DNA of 17,410 nucleotides, from assembly GCA_031551755.1 (NCBI GenBank), contig JAVBNE010000027.1, forward strand, positions 1-17,410. The letters are read 5' to 3'. The stretch comes from JAVBMU01 sp031551755 (GTDB lineage: Bacteria; Actinomycetota; Actinomycetes; Actinomycetales; Cellulomonadaceae). The stretch's first letter is position 1. The number at the start of each line of letters is the position of its first letter. A program made the translations under genes and the position numbers. Under the pieces are notes generated by a model that saw nothing but the letters and a program-made list of their open reading frames with translations, searched no databases and was not told the origin of the DNA. This document shows, piece after piece, positions 1-7,154 of the stretch.

Positions 1-136
1 TGTAGCCCTCGGCCTGCAGGATTTCAGCAATGTGCGACTTCAGCTTCGAGAACGGCATCTGAACCGTCTCGTGGTAAGCCGAGTTCGCGTTACGCAGACG
101 GGTCAGCATGTCTGCGATCGGGTCGGTCATCGTCAT
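1..136 (-). CDS. rpsH: 30S ribosomal protein S8, N-terminal part (runs off the window)
   Basis: S8 binds the central domain of 16S rRNA and helps assemble the small-subunit platform. Only the first 45 codons are present; the gene continues past base 1. The protein begins MTMTDPIADMLTRLRNAN, the highly conserved S8 N-terminus, followed by AYHETVQMPFSKLKSHIAEI. Two in-frame ATGs occur, at 136 and 130. I chose 136 because actinobacterial S8 proteins usually begin MTMTDP. A purine-rich ribosome site (GAGGAAGG) lies at about 150-157, and a small GGGC/GCCC hairpin sits between it and the ATG. It is the fifth spc-operon gene here. The rpsN frame upstream has no stop at its usual place and runs 47 bases into this gene. 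Confidence 0.95.
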   Translation of the reverse strand, partial: MTMTDPIADMLTRLRNANSAYHETVQMPFSKLKSHIAEILQAEGY

Positions 137-404
137 TGGGCTCTAGCCCTTCCTCGCCGGGGTATCCGGGTGCTGGCCCCTTCCGGGACACTGCGCACCT
201 GGACCTGCGACGTAGTTGTTCCCAGCTGCTCTTGGTGACGCCGGGAAGCTCGCCACGGTGGGCCATCTCCCGCACGCAAATACGGCACAGGCCGAACTTG
301 CGGTACACGGAGTGCGGCCGTCCGCAGCGCTGGCACCGGGTGTAGGCGCGGACCGCGAACTTCGGCTTGGCCGCGGCCTTGTTGATCAGGGCCTTCTTCG
401 CCAT
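90..404 (-). CDS. rpsN: 30S ribosomal protein S14 type Z, apparent stop-loss extension
   Basis: S14 sits in the head of the 30S subunit. The first 61 residues are a complete zinc-type S14: it starts MAKKALINKAAAKPKF, has four zinc cysteines in two CxxC pairs (C24/C27 and C40/C43), and shows the usual ending GELPGVTKSSW. The family normally stops right after that Trp. Here the next codon (219-221) is GAA, so the frame stays open for another 43 codons to a TAA at 90-92. The added tail is rich in Arg, Pro and Asp, looks like non-coding sequence translated, and overlaps the start of rpsH. A single TAA to GAA change, or one lost T (TGG TGA), would explain this. The start at 404 lies one base past the rplE stop and has an AAGGAGA ribosome site. 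If the stop were restored, the gene would be 219-404. Confidence 0.9.
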   Translation of the reverse strand: MAKKALINKAAAKPKFAVRAYTRCQRCGRPHSVYRKFGLCRICVREMAHRGELPGVTKSSWEQLRRRSRCAVSRKGPAPGYPGEEGLEPNDDDRPDRRHADPSA

Positions 405-405
405 G

Positions 406-975
406 TCAGTTCTCCTTGAAGGGGAAGCCGAGACGGCGCAGCAGGGAGCGGCCCTCGTCATCGGTCGTCGCCGTGGTCACGATCGTGATGTCCATACCGC
501 GGACACGGTCGATCTTGTCCTGGTCGATCTCGTGGAACATGACCTGCTCCGTGAGACCGAAGGTGTAGTTGCCGTTGCCGTCGAAGTGCTTCGGCGACAG
601 GCCGCGGAAGTCGCGGATGCGCGGCAGCGCGGTCGACAGCAGACGATCCAGGAACTCCCACATGCGGGCGTTGCGCAGGGTGACGTGCGCACCGATCGGC
701 ATGCCCTCACGCAGCTTGAACTGCGCGATGGACTTGCGGGCCTTGGTGACCTGCGGCTTCTGACCGGTGATCGCGGCGAGGTCGCGGATAGCGCCCTCGA
801 TGACCTTGGCGTCCTTGGCCGCGTCGCCGACGCCCATGTTCACCACGATCTTCTCGAGACGGGCGACCTGCATCACGTTCTGGTGTCCGAACTCCTCGCG
901 CAGGCCGGCCACGATCTCGTCGCGGTAGCGCTGTTTGAGGCGCGGAATCTCGGGTGCCTGGACTTCAGTGCTCAT
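406..975 (-). CDS. rplE: 50S ribosomal protein L5
   Basis: L5 binds 5S rRNA and forms part of the central protuberance, where it contacts the P-site tRNA and the head of the small subunit. The 189-residue protein matches the family length. It shows the conserved blocks LEKIVVNMGVGDAAKD, TGQKPQVTKARKSIA, FKLREGMPIGAHVTLR and the C-terminal RGMDITIVTTATTDDEGR...LLRRLGFPFKEN. Its ATG overlaps the rplX stop by one base (TGATG), and an AAGGA ribosome site lies six bases upstream of the start. The gene ends one base before rpsN. No internal oddity was seen. Confidence 0.97.
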   Translation of the reverse strand: MSTEVQAPEIPRLKQRYRDEIVAGLREEFGHQNVMQVARLEKIVVNMGVGDAAKDAKVIEGAIRDLAAITGQKPQVTKARKSIAQFKLREGMPIGAHVTLRNARMWEFLDRLLSTALPRIRDFRGLSPKHFDGNGNYTFGLTEQVMFHEIDQDKIDRVRGMDITIVTTATTDDEGRSLLRRLGFPFKEN

Positions 976-1319
976 CAGATGTCCTTACCGGAGCGCTTGG
1001 CGATGCGGACACGGACCGTGCGCTTGCCACGCCCGTCCCCACGGTCGACCTCTTCGGTGCGATAACCGACCCGGGTGCCCTTCTTGGTCTCCGGGTCCAC
1101 CACCATCACGTTGCTCGCGTGGATCGTGGCCTCAACGACCTCGATGCCGCCCGTGCGGGTACCGCGCTGCGACTGACCGACCTTGCTGTGCTTGGTGACG
1201 CGGTTGATGCCTTCGACGATCAGGCGGTCGTTCGCGAGCACGTCCAGGACGCGGCCCTGCTTCTTGCGGTCACGCCCGGCGATGACGACCACCAGGTCGC
1301 CCTTCTTGATCTTCGCCAT
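975..1319 (-). CDS. rplX: 50S ribosomal protein L24
   Basis: L24 is an early assembly protein that binds near the 5' end of 23S rRNA at the exit side of the large subunit. The 114-residue product begins MAKIKKGDLVVVIAGRDRKK, a KOW motif that covers roughly residues 5-33. It continues with QGRVLDVLANDRLIVEGINR and the actinobacterial middle block GGIEVVEATIHASNVMVVDP. The frame is open far upstream inside rplN. I set the start at the ATG at 1319 because the KOW motif begins there, and because a GGAGGTGATC ribosome site inside the end of rplN is correctly spaced. It is two bases from the rplN stop and overlaps the rplE start by one base. Confidence 0.97.
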   Translation of the reverse strand: MAKIKKGDLVVVIAGRDRKKQGRVLDVLANDRLIVEGINRVTKHSKVGQSQRGTRTGGIEVVEATIHASNVMVVDPETKKGTRVGYRTEEVDRGDGRGKRTVRVRIAKRSGKDI

Positions 1320-1321
1320 GC

Positions 1322-1690
1322 TCAGATCACCTCCGGAGCCAACGAGATGATCTTCATGAACCGCTTGTCGCGCAGTTCGCGACCGACCGGCCCGAAGATA
1401 CGGGTACCACGAGGCTCGCCGTCGTCCTTCAAGATCACGGCGGCGTTCTCGTCGAACTTGATGTAGGAACCGTCCGGGCGACGGCGCTCTTTGGCAGTCC
1501 GGACGATGACCGCCTTGACGACGTCGCCCTTCTTGACGTTTCCACCGGGAATGGCGTCCTTGACGCTCGCGACGATCACGTCGCCGATTCCGGCGTAGCG
1601 ACGGCCCGAACCGCCGAGAACGCGAATGCACAAGATCTCCTTGGCACCCGTGTTGTCGGCGACTCGAAGTCGCGACTCCTGCTGGATCAT
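1322..1690 (-). CDS. rplN: 50S ribosomal protein L14, first gene of the spc operon
   Basis: L14 lies at the subunit interface of the 50S particle and contacts 16S rRNA (bridge B8). The 122-residue length is exactly that of the family. Conserved blocks are MIQQESRLRVADNTGAKE, IRVLGGSGRRYAGIGD, VIVRTAKERRRPDGS and IFGPVGRELRDKRFMKI. The ATG at 1690 follows an AGGAG ribosome site seven bases away. It is separated from rpsQ by a 112-base gap, the position where the S10 and spc operons divide in Escherichia coli. The gap may therefore hold a processing or regulatory site, although I see no clear promoter there. Confidence 0.97.
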   Translation of the reverse strand: MIQQESRLRVADNTGAKEILCIRVLGGSGRRYAGIGDVIVASVKDAIPGGNVKKGDVVKAVIVRTAKERRRPDGSYIKFDENAAVILKDDGEPRGTRIFGPVGRELRDKRFMKIISLAPEVI

Positions 1691-1763
1691 TACCTAACTC
1701 CTGTCGTCGAGCTGGTTCTCGCTGGGCGAGCCTTGCCGAACGGATAGCTGTCAGCGTGCTGGC

Positions 1764-1796
1764 GCCGGCAGTGACGGCCCGAGGGCCGCCACCGGC
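1764..1796 (-). terminator. GC-rich hairpin at the S10/spc operon boundary
   Basis: An interrupted stem starts seven bases after the rpsQ stop on the transcribed strand. The inner arms are CGGCC (1775-1779) and GGCCG (1784-1788) with the four-base loop CGAG. Outer GTG/CAC and GCCG/CGGC pairings extend it with single mismatches and a bulge. There is no T-run after it. It may be a partial terminator, an attenuator or a 3' end protecting stem between the S10 and spc transcripts. The structure is seen in the sequence; the role is inferred from its position. Confidence 0.45.
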
Positions 1797-1802
1797 ATCG
1801 AA

Positions 1803-2096
1803 CTACTTGGCCTTCTCGAGGATCTCGACCAGCCGCCACCGCTTGGTAGCGGAGAGCGGGCGAGTTTCCATGATGATGACGAGGTCACCCACACCTGCGG
1901 TGTTCTGCTCGTCGTGTGCCTTGACCTTGCTGGTGCGCCGGATGACCTTGCCGTAGAGCGGGTGCTTGACCCGGTCCTCGACCTCGACCACCACGGTCTT
2001 GTCCATCTTGTCGCTCACCACGTAGCCGCGCCGCGTCTTGCGGTACGCGCGCTCGGGGGTGCTCGTTGCGTTCTCGCTCATGGAAGCCTCACTCAC
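1803..2096 (-). CDS. rpsQ: 30S ribosomal protein S17
   Basis: S17 is a primary 16S rRNA binding protein with an OB fold, located on the 5' domain. The conserved core is RKTRRGYVVSDKMDKTVVV, EDRVKHPLYGKVIRRTSK and ETRPLSATKRWRLVEILEKAK, which ends in the typical actinobacterial C-terminus. Two starts are possible. GTG at 2096 overlaps the rpmC stop by four bases (GTGA) and gives 97 residues. ATG at 2081 lies five bases after a GTGAGG ribosome-site-like stretch and gives 92 residues. I list the longer form because four-base overlaps are common here. It is the last gene of the S10 operon. Confidence 0.95.
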   Translation of the reverse strand: MSEASMSENATSTPERAYRKTRRGYVVSDKMDKTVVVEVEDRVKHPLYGKVIRRTSKVKAHDEQNTAGVGDLVIIMETRPLSATKRWRLVEILEKAK

Positions 2097-2329
2097 TTCG
2101 CGCTCGGTGCAGTACGGATACCGAGCTCGCGCTCGTGCAGGATCGTGTAGATCCGCGCGATGTCACGGCGAACGGCCTTGAGCCGGCCATGGCTCTCCAG
2201 CTGGCCCGTGGCCGACTGGAAACGGAGGTTGAACAGCTCCTCCTTGGCCTTCTTCAACTCGGCGGCGAGCTTCTCGTCGTCGAATCCGTCGAGGTCGCTC
2301 GGAGCCAGACCCTTGGTCCCGATAGCCAT
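2093..2329 (-). CDS. rpmC: 50S ribosomal protein L29
   Basis: L29 is a small helical-hairpin protein beside the peptide exit tunnel that forms part of the docking site for trigger factor and SRP. The 78-residue product contains the typical ELKKAKEELFNLRFQSATGQ and RLKAVRRDIARIYTILHERE segments, which are the two antiparallel helices. The frame is open upstream into rplP. I placed the start at the ATG at 2329 because it overlaps the rplP stop by one base (TGATG) and gives the usual length for an actinobacterial L29. Its stop overlaps the GTG start proposed for rpsQ. Confidence 0.95.
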   Translation of the reverse strand: MAIGTKGLAPSDLDGFDDEKLAAELKKAKEELFNLRFQSATGQLESHGRLKAVRRDIARIYTILHERELGIRTAPSAK

Positions 2330-2748
2330 CAGTTGCCACCACCCTCGCGCACCACGAAACGGCACTTCATCGGGAGCTTGTGGATCGCGCGGCGCATTGC
2401 CTCGCGGGCCAGCGGCTCCGGGACTCCGGCGAGCTCGAACAGGATTCGGCCCGGCTTGACATTGGCGACCCACCATTCCGGCGAGCCCTTACCCGAACCC
2501 ATGCGGGTCTCGGCAGGCTTCTTGGTGATCGGACGGTCCGGATAGATGTTGATCCAGACCTTTCCACCACGCTTGATGTGCCGGGTCATGGCAATACGTG
2601 CCGCTTCGATCTGACGGTTGGTGACGTAGGCCGGCTCGAGAGCCTGGATACCGAAGTCGCCGAACGCGATCTGTGTCCCACCCTTGGCGGCGCCAGAGCG
2701 CGAGGGGTGGTGCTGCTTGCGGTGCTTGAGCCTGCGGGGAATCAACAT
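2329..2748 (-). CDS. rplP: 50S ribosomal protein L16
   Basis: L16 organises the A-site region of 23S rRNA and contacts the elbow of aminoacyl-tRNA. The 139-residue length is typical. Signature segments are MLIPRRLKHRKQHH, FGDFGIQALEPAYVTNRQIE, AARIAMTRHIKRGGKVWI, PDRPITKKPAETRMGSGKG and WVANVKPGRILFEL. The ATG at 2748 lies three bases past the rpsC stop, and the gene's own stop overlaps the rpmC start. No lesion was seen. Confidence 0.97.
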   Translation of the reverse strand: MLIPRRLKHRKQHHPSRSGAAKGGTQIAFGDFGIQALEPAYVTNRQIEAARIAMTRHIKRGGKVWINIYPDRPITKKPAETRMGSGKGSPEWWVANVKPGRILFELAGVPEPLAREAMRRAIHKLPMKCRFVVREGGGN

Positions 2749-2751
2749 GAC

Positions 2752-3582
2752 TCAGGCCTCCGTTCCAGCTTCGGCGGCCGGCGCCGCGGCAGCCGGAGCC
2801 GCCTCGGTCGCGGTGGCCGCGGTAGGAGTGCGCTCGGTACGACGACCCGCGCCGCCACCACGCCGCTCGCCACGTTCGCCACCGCGCGGGCCACCACGGC
2901 CCTGGCGCGGAGCGGCCGTCGCCTGCTGCGCAGCGAACTCCTTCTCCGTCATGTCGCCCTTGTAGATCCACACCTTCACGCCGATGCGGCCGAAGGTCGT
3001 GCGGGCCTCGAAGAAGCCGTAGTCGATGTTCGCGCGCAGCGTGTGCAGCGGCACCCGGCCCTCGCGGTAGAACTCCGACCGGCTCATCTCGGCGCCGCCC
3101 AGACGGCCCGAGACCTGCACCCGGATGCCCTTGGCGCCGGCGCGCTGCGCGGACTGGATGCCCTTGCGCATGGCACGACGGAACGACACCCGGCTGGCGA
3201 GCTGCTCGGCGATGCCCTGGGCAACGAGCTGAGAGTCGATCTCAGCGTTCTTGACCTCAAGGATGTTGAGCTGCACCTGCTTGCCGGTGAGCTTCTCGAG
3301 CTCACCGCGGATGCGGTCGGCTTCGGCACCCCGGCGGCCGATGACGATGCCCGGACGCGCCGTGTGGATGTCCACGCGGACACGGTCCCGGGTGCGCTCG
3401 ATCTCCACCTTCGAGATGCCGGCGCGCTCGAGGCCGGTGTTCATGAGTTTACGAATCTGTACGTCCTCGCGGACGTAGTCGCGGTACCGCTGACCGGGCT
3501 TGGTGCTGTCGGCGAACCAACGCGACCGGTGGTCGGTGGTGATGCCGAGGCGGTACCCGTGCGGGTGAACCTTCTGTCCCAC
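2752..3582 (-). CDS. rpsC: 30S ribosomal protein S3, with a low-complexity tail
   Basis: S3 forms part of the mRNA entry channel in the 30S head and contributes to mRNA helicase activity. The 276-residue protein begins (M)GQKVHPHGYRLGITTDHRSR from a GTG at 3582 that overlaps the rplV TAG by one base. A type 2 KH domain follows with the loop GIVIGRRGAEADRIR, then the C-terminal S3 domain with RAQRAGAKGIRVQVSGRLGGA-like sequence and FGRIGVKVWIYKGD. Residues 225-276 are a Gly/Arg-rich stretch followed by an Ala/Thr/Glu/Pro-rich stretch. Such charged, disordered S3 tails are common in actinobacteria and vary in length. Confidence 0.97.
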   Translation of the reverse strand: MGQKVHPHGYRLGITTDHRSRWFADSTKPGQRYRDYVREDVQIRKLMNTGLERAGISKVEIERTRDRVRVDIHTARPGIVIGRRGAEADRIRGELEKLTGKQVQLNILEVKNAEIDSQLVAQGIAEQLASRVSFRRAMRKGIQSAQRAGAKGIRVQVSGRLGGAEMSRSEFYREGRVPLHTLRANIDYGFFEARTTFGRIGVKVWIYKGDMTEKEFAAQQATAAPRQGRGGPRGGERGERRGGGAGRRTERTPTAATATEAAPAAAAPAAEAGTEA

Positions 3583-3950
3583 TAGCGGGCACTTCCCTTC
3601 TTCTCACGGGGGGCAACGACCACCGTGATGTGGCTGGTGCGCTTGAGGATCCGATTCGCGCGACCTTGCGCGCGAGGGCGGAACCGCTTGAGGGTCGGAC
3701 CCTCGTCGACGAACGCCTCCCGAACGACGAGTTCCGACTCGTCAAAGGCGACGCTGTCGCGATCCGCCTTGACCCGGGCGTTGGCAATCGCGCTCTCCAC
3801 GACCTTGCGGACGGGCTCGCTCGCCGCCTGCGGAGCGAACCTCAAGACCGCGACCGCCTCAACGGCCTGCTTGCCACGGATGAGGTCCACGACGCGCCGG
3901 GCCTTCATGGGCGTGACGCGGAGGTACCGCGCCTGCGCCTTGGCTTCCAT
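3582..3950 (-). CDS. rplV: 50S ribosomal protein L22
   Basis: L22 spans the large subunit, and its long beta-hairpin lines the narrow part of the peptide exit tunnel. The 122-residue protein starts MEAKAQARYLRVTPMKARRV and carries LIRGKQAVEAVAVLRFAP and VVESAIANARVKAD. The tunnel hairpin is around GPTLKRFRPRAQGRANRI, which keeps the arginines expected there. The open frame extends 45 bases further upstream, but that part is not conserved. The ATG at 3950 matches the family start and has a GGCAGGA purine stretch in front. The gap to rpsS is 70 bases. The hairpin has no insertion or deletion of the kind that gives macrolide resistance, as far as can be judged by eye. Confidence 0.96.
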   Translation of the reverse strand: MEAKAQARYLRVTPMKARRVVDLIRGKQAVEAVAVLRFAPQAASEPVRKVVESAIANARVKADRDSVAFDESELVVREAFVDEGPTLKRFRPRAQGRANRILKRTSHITVVVAPREKKGSAR

Positions 3951-4020
3951 TGCTGTCCTGCCTTCTGTCTTATGACCGTCTGGGTCTCGTCGCACTGTTC
4001 GCGTGGGCTGAGCCCAGCGA

Positions 4021-4302
4021 TCAGCGGCGACGGCCCTTCTTGTCGTCCTTCACGTGGCCGCGGAAAGTCCGCGTCGGAGCGAATTCGCCGAGCTTGTGAC
4101 CGACCATCGACTCGGTGACGAACACCGGGGCGTGCTTGCGGCCGTCGTGCACGGCAAAGGTGTGGCCGAGGAAGTCGGGCGTGATGACCGACCGTCGGGA
4201 CCAGGTCTTGATGACGTTCTTGGTCCCTGCCTCGTTCTGGGCGTCCACCTTCTTTTGCAGGTGGCCGTCCACGAAGGGGCCCTTTTTCAGGCTGCGTGGC
4301 AT
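4021..4302 (-). CDS. rpsS: 30S ribosomal protein S19
   Basis: S19 is in the head of the 30S subunit and pairs with S13; it contacts 50S bridge elements and lies near the A-site tRNA. The 93-residue protein is exactly family length and begins MPRSLKKGPFVDGHLQKKV. It continues with IKTWSRRSVITPDFLGHTF, AVHDGRKHAPVFVTESMVGH and KLGEFAPTRTFRGHVKDDKK. An AGGAG ribosome site lies in the 14-base gap after rplB. The gene is ordinary in every respect. Confidence 0.97.
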   Translation of the reverse strand: MPRSLKKGPFVDGHLQKKVDAQNEAGTKNVIKTWSRRSVITPDFLGHTFAVHDGRKHAPVFVTESMVGHKLGEFAPTRTFRGHVKDDKKGRRR

Positions 4303-4316
4303 CTGTCAGGCTCCTA

Positions 4317-5153
4317 TCAGCGCTTCTTGCCGGTGCGGCGACGACGGACGATGAGCTTGTCGCTCGGCTTGTTCGGGTGCCGGGTACGACCCTCGGCCTG
4401 GCCCCACGGGCTGACCGGGTGACGACCACCGGAGGTCTTCCCCTCACCACCACCGTGCGGGTGGTCGATCGGGTTCATCGCGACACCACGGACCGTTGGG
4501 CGCTTGCCCTTCCAGCGCATCCGGCCGGCCTTGCCCCAGTTGATGTTCGACTGTTCGGCGTTGCCGACCTCGCCGACCGTGGCGCGGCAGCGCAAGTCGA
4601 CGTTGCGGATCTCGCCCGAGGGCATCCGCAGCTGGGCGTAGGGGCCGTCCTTGGCAACGAGCTGCACGGAAACACCGGCCGAACGGGCGATCTTCGCGCC
4701 GCCGCCGGGCCGCAGCTCGATGGCGTGGATGACCGTACCGGTCGGGATGTTACGCAACGGCAGGTTGTTGCCGGGCTTGATGTCGGCACCGGGGCCGTTC
4801 TCGATCGTGTCGCCCTGACGCAGCTTGTTCGGCGCGATGATGTAGCGCTTCTCGCCGTCCGCGTAGTGCAGGAGCGCGATGCGCGCCGTGCGGTTCGGGT
4901 CGTACTCGATGTGCGCGACCTTGGCGGGCACGCCGTCCTTGTCGTGGCGACGGAAGTCGATCACTCGGTATGCGCGCTTGTGGCCACCACCCTTGTGCCG
5001 GGTGGTGATCCGGCCCGTGTTGTTGCGACCGCCCGTCTTCGACAGGGGGCGGACCAGCGACTTCTCGGGCTGCGAGCGCGTGATCTCGACGAAGTCGGCG
5101 ACGCTGGAGCCACGTCGGCCGGGCGTCGTCGGCTTGTACTTACGGATTCCCAT
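4317..5153 (-). CDS. rplB: 50S ribosomal protein L2
   Basis: L2 is a primary 23S rRNA binding protein needed for subunit association and for the peptidyl-transferase centre. The 278-residue product has the usual length. It starts MGIRKYKPTTPGRRGSSVAD and contains TRHKGGGHKRAYRVIDFRR and YDPNRTARIALLHYADGEKR. Its C-terminal signature is RGVAMNPIDHPHGGGEGKT, with the conserved histidine of the HPHGGGEG loop. A basic tail (RHPNKPSDKLIVRRRRTGKKR) ends the protein. The start is the ATG at 5153, 31 bases after the rplW stop. Confidence 0.97.
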   Translation of the reverse strand: MGIRKYKPTTPGRRGSSVADFVEITRSQPEKSLVRPLSKTGGRNNTGRITTRHKGGGHKRAYRVIDFRRHDKDGVPAKVAHIEYDPNRTARIALLHYADGEKRYIIAPNKLRQGDTIENGPGADIKPGNNLPLRNIPTGTVIHAIELRPGGGAKIARSAGVSVQLVAKDGPYAQLRMPSGEIRNVDLRCRATVGEVGNAEQSNINWGKAGRMRWKGKRPTVRGVAMNPIDHPHGGGEGKTSGGRHPVSPWGQAEGRTRHPNKPSDKLIVRRRRTGKKR

Positions 5154-5184
5154 GGGGGTATGTCCTCAATCTGCTCTCGTCGGC

Positions 5185-5472
5185 TCAGCCGAAGATGTCG
5201 ATCGTGCCCTCGCGGAGGGTGACGATCGCACGCTTGGTGTCTTTGCGCTTGCCCAGGCCGTAACGGGTCCGGCGGGTCTTGCCCTTGCGGTTGATCGTGT
5301 TCACCGAGGCGACCTTGACCGAGAAGATCTGCTCGATCGCGATCTTGATCTCGGTCTTGTTCGAGCGCGGGTCCACGAGGAAGGTGTACTTGCCCGCATC
5401 CAGCAGGCTGTAGCTCTTCTCGGAGACGACCGGCGCAAGCACGATGTCGCGCGGGTTCTTGGCAATCATCAC
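5185..5472 (-). CDS. rplW: 50S ribosomal protein L23
   Basis: L23 sits at the exit of the peptide tunnel and is the main docking point for trigger factor and the signal recognition particle. The 95-residue product shows PRDIVLAPVVSEKSYSLLDA, GKYTFLVDPRSNKTEIKIAI, EQIFSVKVASVNTINRKGK and RYGLGKRKDTKRAIVTL. Two adjacent starts are available: GTG at 5472 (four-base GTGA overlap with the rplD stop) and ATG at 5469 (TGATG overlap). A strong GAGGAGG ribosome site is spaced for either. The protein differs by only one Met between them. Confidence 0.96.
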   Translation of the reverse strand: MMIAKNPRDIVLAPVVSEKSYSLLDAGKYTFLVDPRSNKTEIKIAIEQIFSVKVASVNTINRKGKTRRTRYGLGKRKDTKRAIVTLREGTIDIFG

Positions 5473-6173
5473 TTCGCGGCCTCCTCGGCGTCGGCCTCAG
5501 TGGACGAGGCAACGGCCTTCGCGGAACGGCCCTTGGCCGGGCCGGCCAGGAATGCCGCGAGGGCACCCTCGGTGAAGACGATGTCGTCGCTGATGAGCAC
5601 GTCGTAGGTGTTGAGCTGGTCAGCGACCAGCAGGTGGACCTCAGCCACGTTGCGCAGCGACTTGATGGTCACCTCGTCCGTGCGCTCGGTCACCACGAGG
5701 ATGTGCGGGCGCGAGGACAGCTTGGCAAGCGTCTCGACCGCGGTGCGGGTAGAAGGCACACCGTCTACCCCGAAACCGGTCACGACGTGCACCCGGCCGT
5801 TGCGCGCCCGGTCGGAGAGGGCACCGCGCAGGGCGGCAGCCTTCATCTTCTTGGGGGTGCGCTGGTCGTAGCTGCGCGGCGTCGGGCCGTGCACGGTACC
5901 ACCACCCGCAAACTGCGGGGCGCGGATGGACCCCTGGCGGGCCCGGCCGGTGCCCTTCTGCTTGTAGGGCTTCTTGCCACCACCGCGGACTTCGCCGCGG
6001 GTCTTGGTGTCGTGTGTGCCCTGACGCGCCGCGGCGCGCTGAGCAACGACCACCTGGTGGATCAGCGGAACGTTGGTCTGAACATCGAAGACCTCGGCAG
6101 GCAGGTCGGCGGTACCGGCCTTCTTGCCCTTGGGGTCAAGGACGTCGACGGTCGAGGAGGCCATGGGTGTCAT
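5469..6173 (-). CDS. rplD: 50S ribosomal protein L4
   Basis: L4 binds domain I of 23S rRNA and sends a long loop to the exit tunnel. In some bacteria it also represses its own S10 operon. The conserved loop covers roughly residues 60-93 (TRGEVRGGGKKPYKQKGTG, RARQGSIRAPQFAGGG). The globular domain includes PKKMKAAALRGALSDRARNG. The last 20 or so residues (KAVASSTEADAEEAAK) form a low-complexity acidic tail that is variable in the family. ATG at 6173 gives 234 residues and a four-base ATGA overlap with rplC. ATG at 6164 gives 231 residues and is better spaced (ten bases) from the GGGAG ribosome site, so it may be the true start. Confidence 0.96.
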   Translation of the reverse strand: MTPMASSTVDVLDPKGKKAGTADLPAEVFDVQTNVPLIHQVVVAQRAAARQGTHDTKTRGEVRGGGKKPYKQKGTGRARQGSIRAPQFAGGGTVHGPTPRSYDQRTPKKMKAAALRGALSDRARNGRVHVVTGFGVDGVPSTRTAVETLAKLSSRPHILVVTERTDEVTIKSLRNVAEVHLLVADQLNTYDVLISDDIVFTEGALAAFLAGPAKGRSAKAVASSTEADAEEAAK

Positions 6174-6832
6174 GCTCCCTTCACGGCGCTACGCACGAGC
6201 ACGACGCCGCCCTTGGGGCCAGGAATGGCACCCTTGACGAGCAGCAGGCCCTTCTCGGCGTCGACCGCGTGGACGGTCAGGTTCTGGGTGGTCTGGCGCA
6301 CGTGGCCCATCCGGCCCGCCATGCGCATGCCCTTGAAGACTCGCGACGGGGTCGAGGCCCCACCGATCGAACCGGGCTTGCGGTGGTTGCGGTGCGCACC
6401 GTGGGAGGCGCTCACACCGGCGAAACCGTGACGCTTCATGACACCTGCAGTGCCCTTGCCTTTGGTGGTGCCGACCACGTCGACCACGGCGCCGGCCGCG
6501 AAGGCCTCCGCGGTGATCTCCTGGCCGAGCTCGTACTCACCGGCGTTGGGGGTCCGCACCTCGGCCACATGGCGGCGCGGAGTCACGCCCGCCTTTTCGA
6601 AGTGGCCCTTGAGGGGCTTGGTGACCTTGCGGGGGTCGATTTGTCCGTAGGCGAGTTGGACGGCGGTGTAGCCGTCGGTCTCCTCGGTGCGGATCTGGGT
6701 CACGACGTTCGTGCCGACGGCGACGACCGTCACCGGCACGACCCGACCGGCTTCGTCCCAGAGCTGGGTCATCCCGAGCTTGGTGCCGAGCACGGCGGTG
6801 ACTGGGCGCGCGAAACGCTGGGGGGTGCTCAT
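6170..6832 (-). CDS. rplC: 50S ribosomal protein L3
   Basis: L3 is an early assembly protein whose long extension reaches the peptidyl-transferase centre. The 220-residue protein has AVLGTKLGMTQLWDEAGRVV at the N-terminus. The central signature is GTTKGKGTAGVMKRHGFAG, with SASHGAHRNHRKPGSIGG and FKGMRMAGRMGHVRQT after it, and LLLVKGAIPGPKGGVVLVR at the end. The ATG at 6832 follows a GGAGG ribosome site four bases away. It lies 13 bases after rpsJ and overlaps the rplD start by four bases. Confidence 0.97.
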   Translation of the reverse strand: MSTPQRFARPVTAVLGTKLGMTQLWDEAGRVVPVTVVAVGTNVVTQIRTEETDGYTAVQLAYGQIDPRKVTKPLKGHFEKAGVTPRRHVAEVRTPNAGEYELGQEITAEAFAAGAVVDVVGTTKGKGTAGVMKRHGFAGVSASHGAHRNHRKPGSIGGASTPSRVFKGMRMAGRMGHVRQTTQNLTVHAVDAEKGLLLVKGAIPGPKGGVVLVRSAVKGA

Positions 6833-6845
6833 ATCTCCTCCAGCC

Positions 6846-7154
6846 TCAGAGCTTGATCTCGATGTTCACGTCCGCAGGCAGGTCGAGCCGCATCAGCGAA
6901 TCGACGGCCTTCGGCGTGGGATCGATGATGTCGATCAACCGCTTGTGTGTGCGCATCTCAAAATGCTCGCGGCTGTCCTTGTACTTGTGAGGCGACCGGA
7001 TGACGCAGAAGACGTTCTTCTCCGTCGGCAGCGGCACCGGACCCACGACCGTCGCACCAGCGCGTGTCACCGTGTCGACGATCTTGCGCGCCGAGCTGTC
7101 GATGACCTCGTGGTCGTAGGACTTGAGCCGGATGCGGATCTTCTGTCCCGCCAT
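6846..7154 (-). CDS. rpsJ: 30S ribosomal protein S10 (NusE), first gene of the S10 operon
   Basis: S10 is a 30S head protein that also works as NusE: it pairs with NusB in antitermination and links NusG to the ribosome. The 102-residue length is typical. Sequence blocks are MAGQKIRIRLKSYDHEVIDS, VGPVPLPTEKNVFCVIRSPH and SREHFEMRTHKRLIDIIDPT, the extended loop used for rRNA and NusB contacts. The ATG at 7154 is clear by homology, but its ribosome site is weak (GAGAAAGAG, rather far upstream). It is the first S10-operon gene, with 407 bases of non-coding sequence before it. Confidence 0.97.
   Translation of the reverse strand: MAGQKIRIRLKSYDHEVIDSSARKIVDTVTRAGATVVGPVPLPTEKNVFCVIRSPHKYKDSREHFEMRTHKRLIDIIDPTPKAVDSLMRLDLPADVNIEIKL

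Noticed and set aside
2380..3585. Plus-strand open frame (401 codons) opposite rplP and rpsC
   Set aside because: It overlaps two certain ribosomal protein genes and shows no domain or ribosome site.
4296..5222. Plus-strand open frame (308 codons) opposite rplB
   Set aside because: A shadow of L2, with no conserved sequence.
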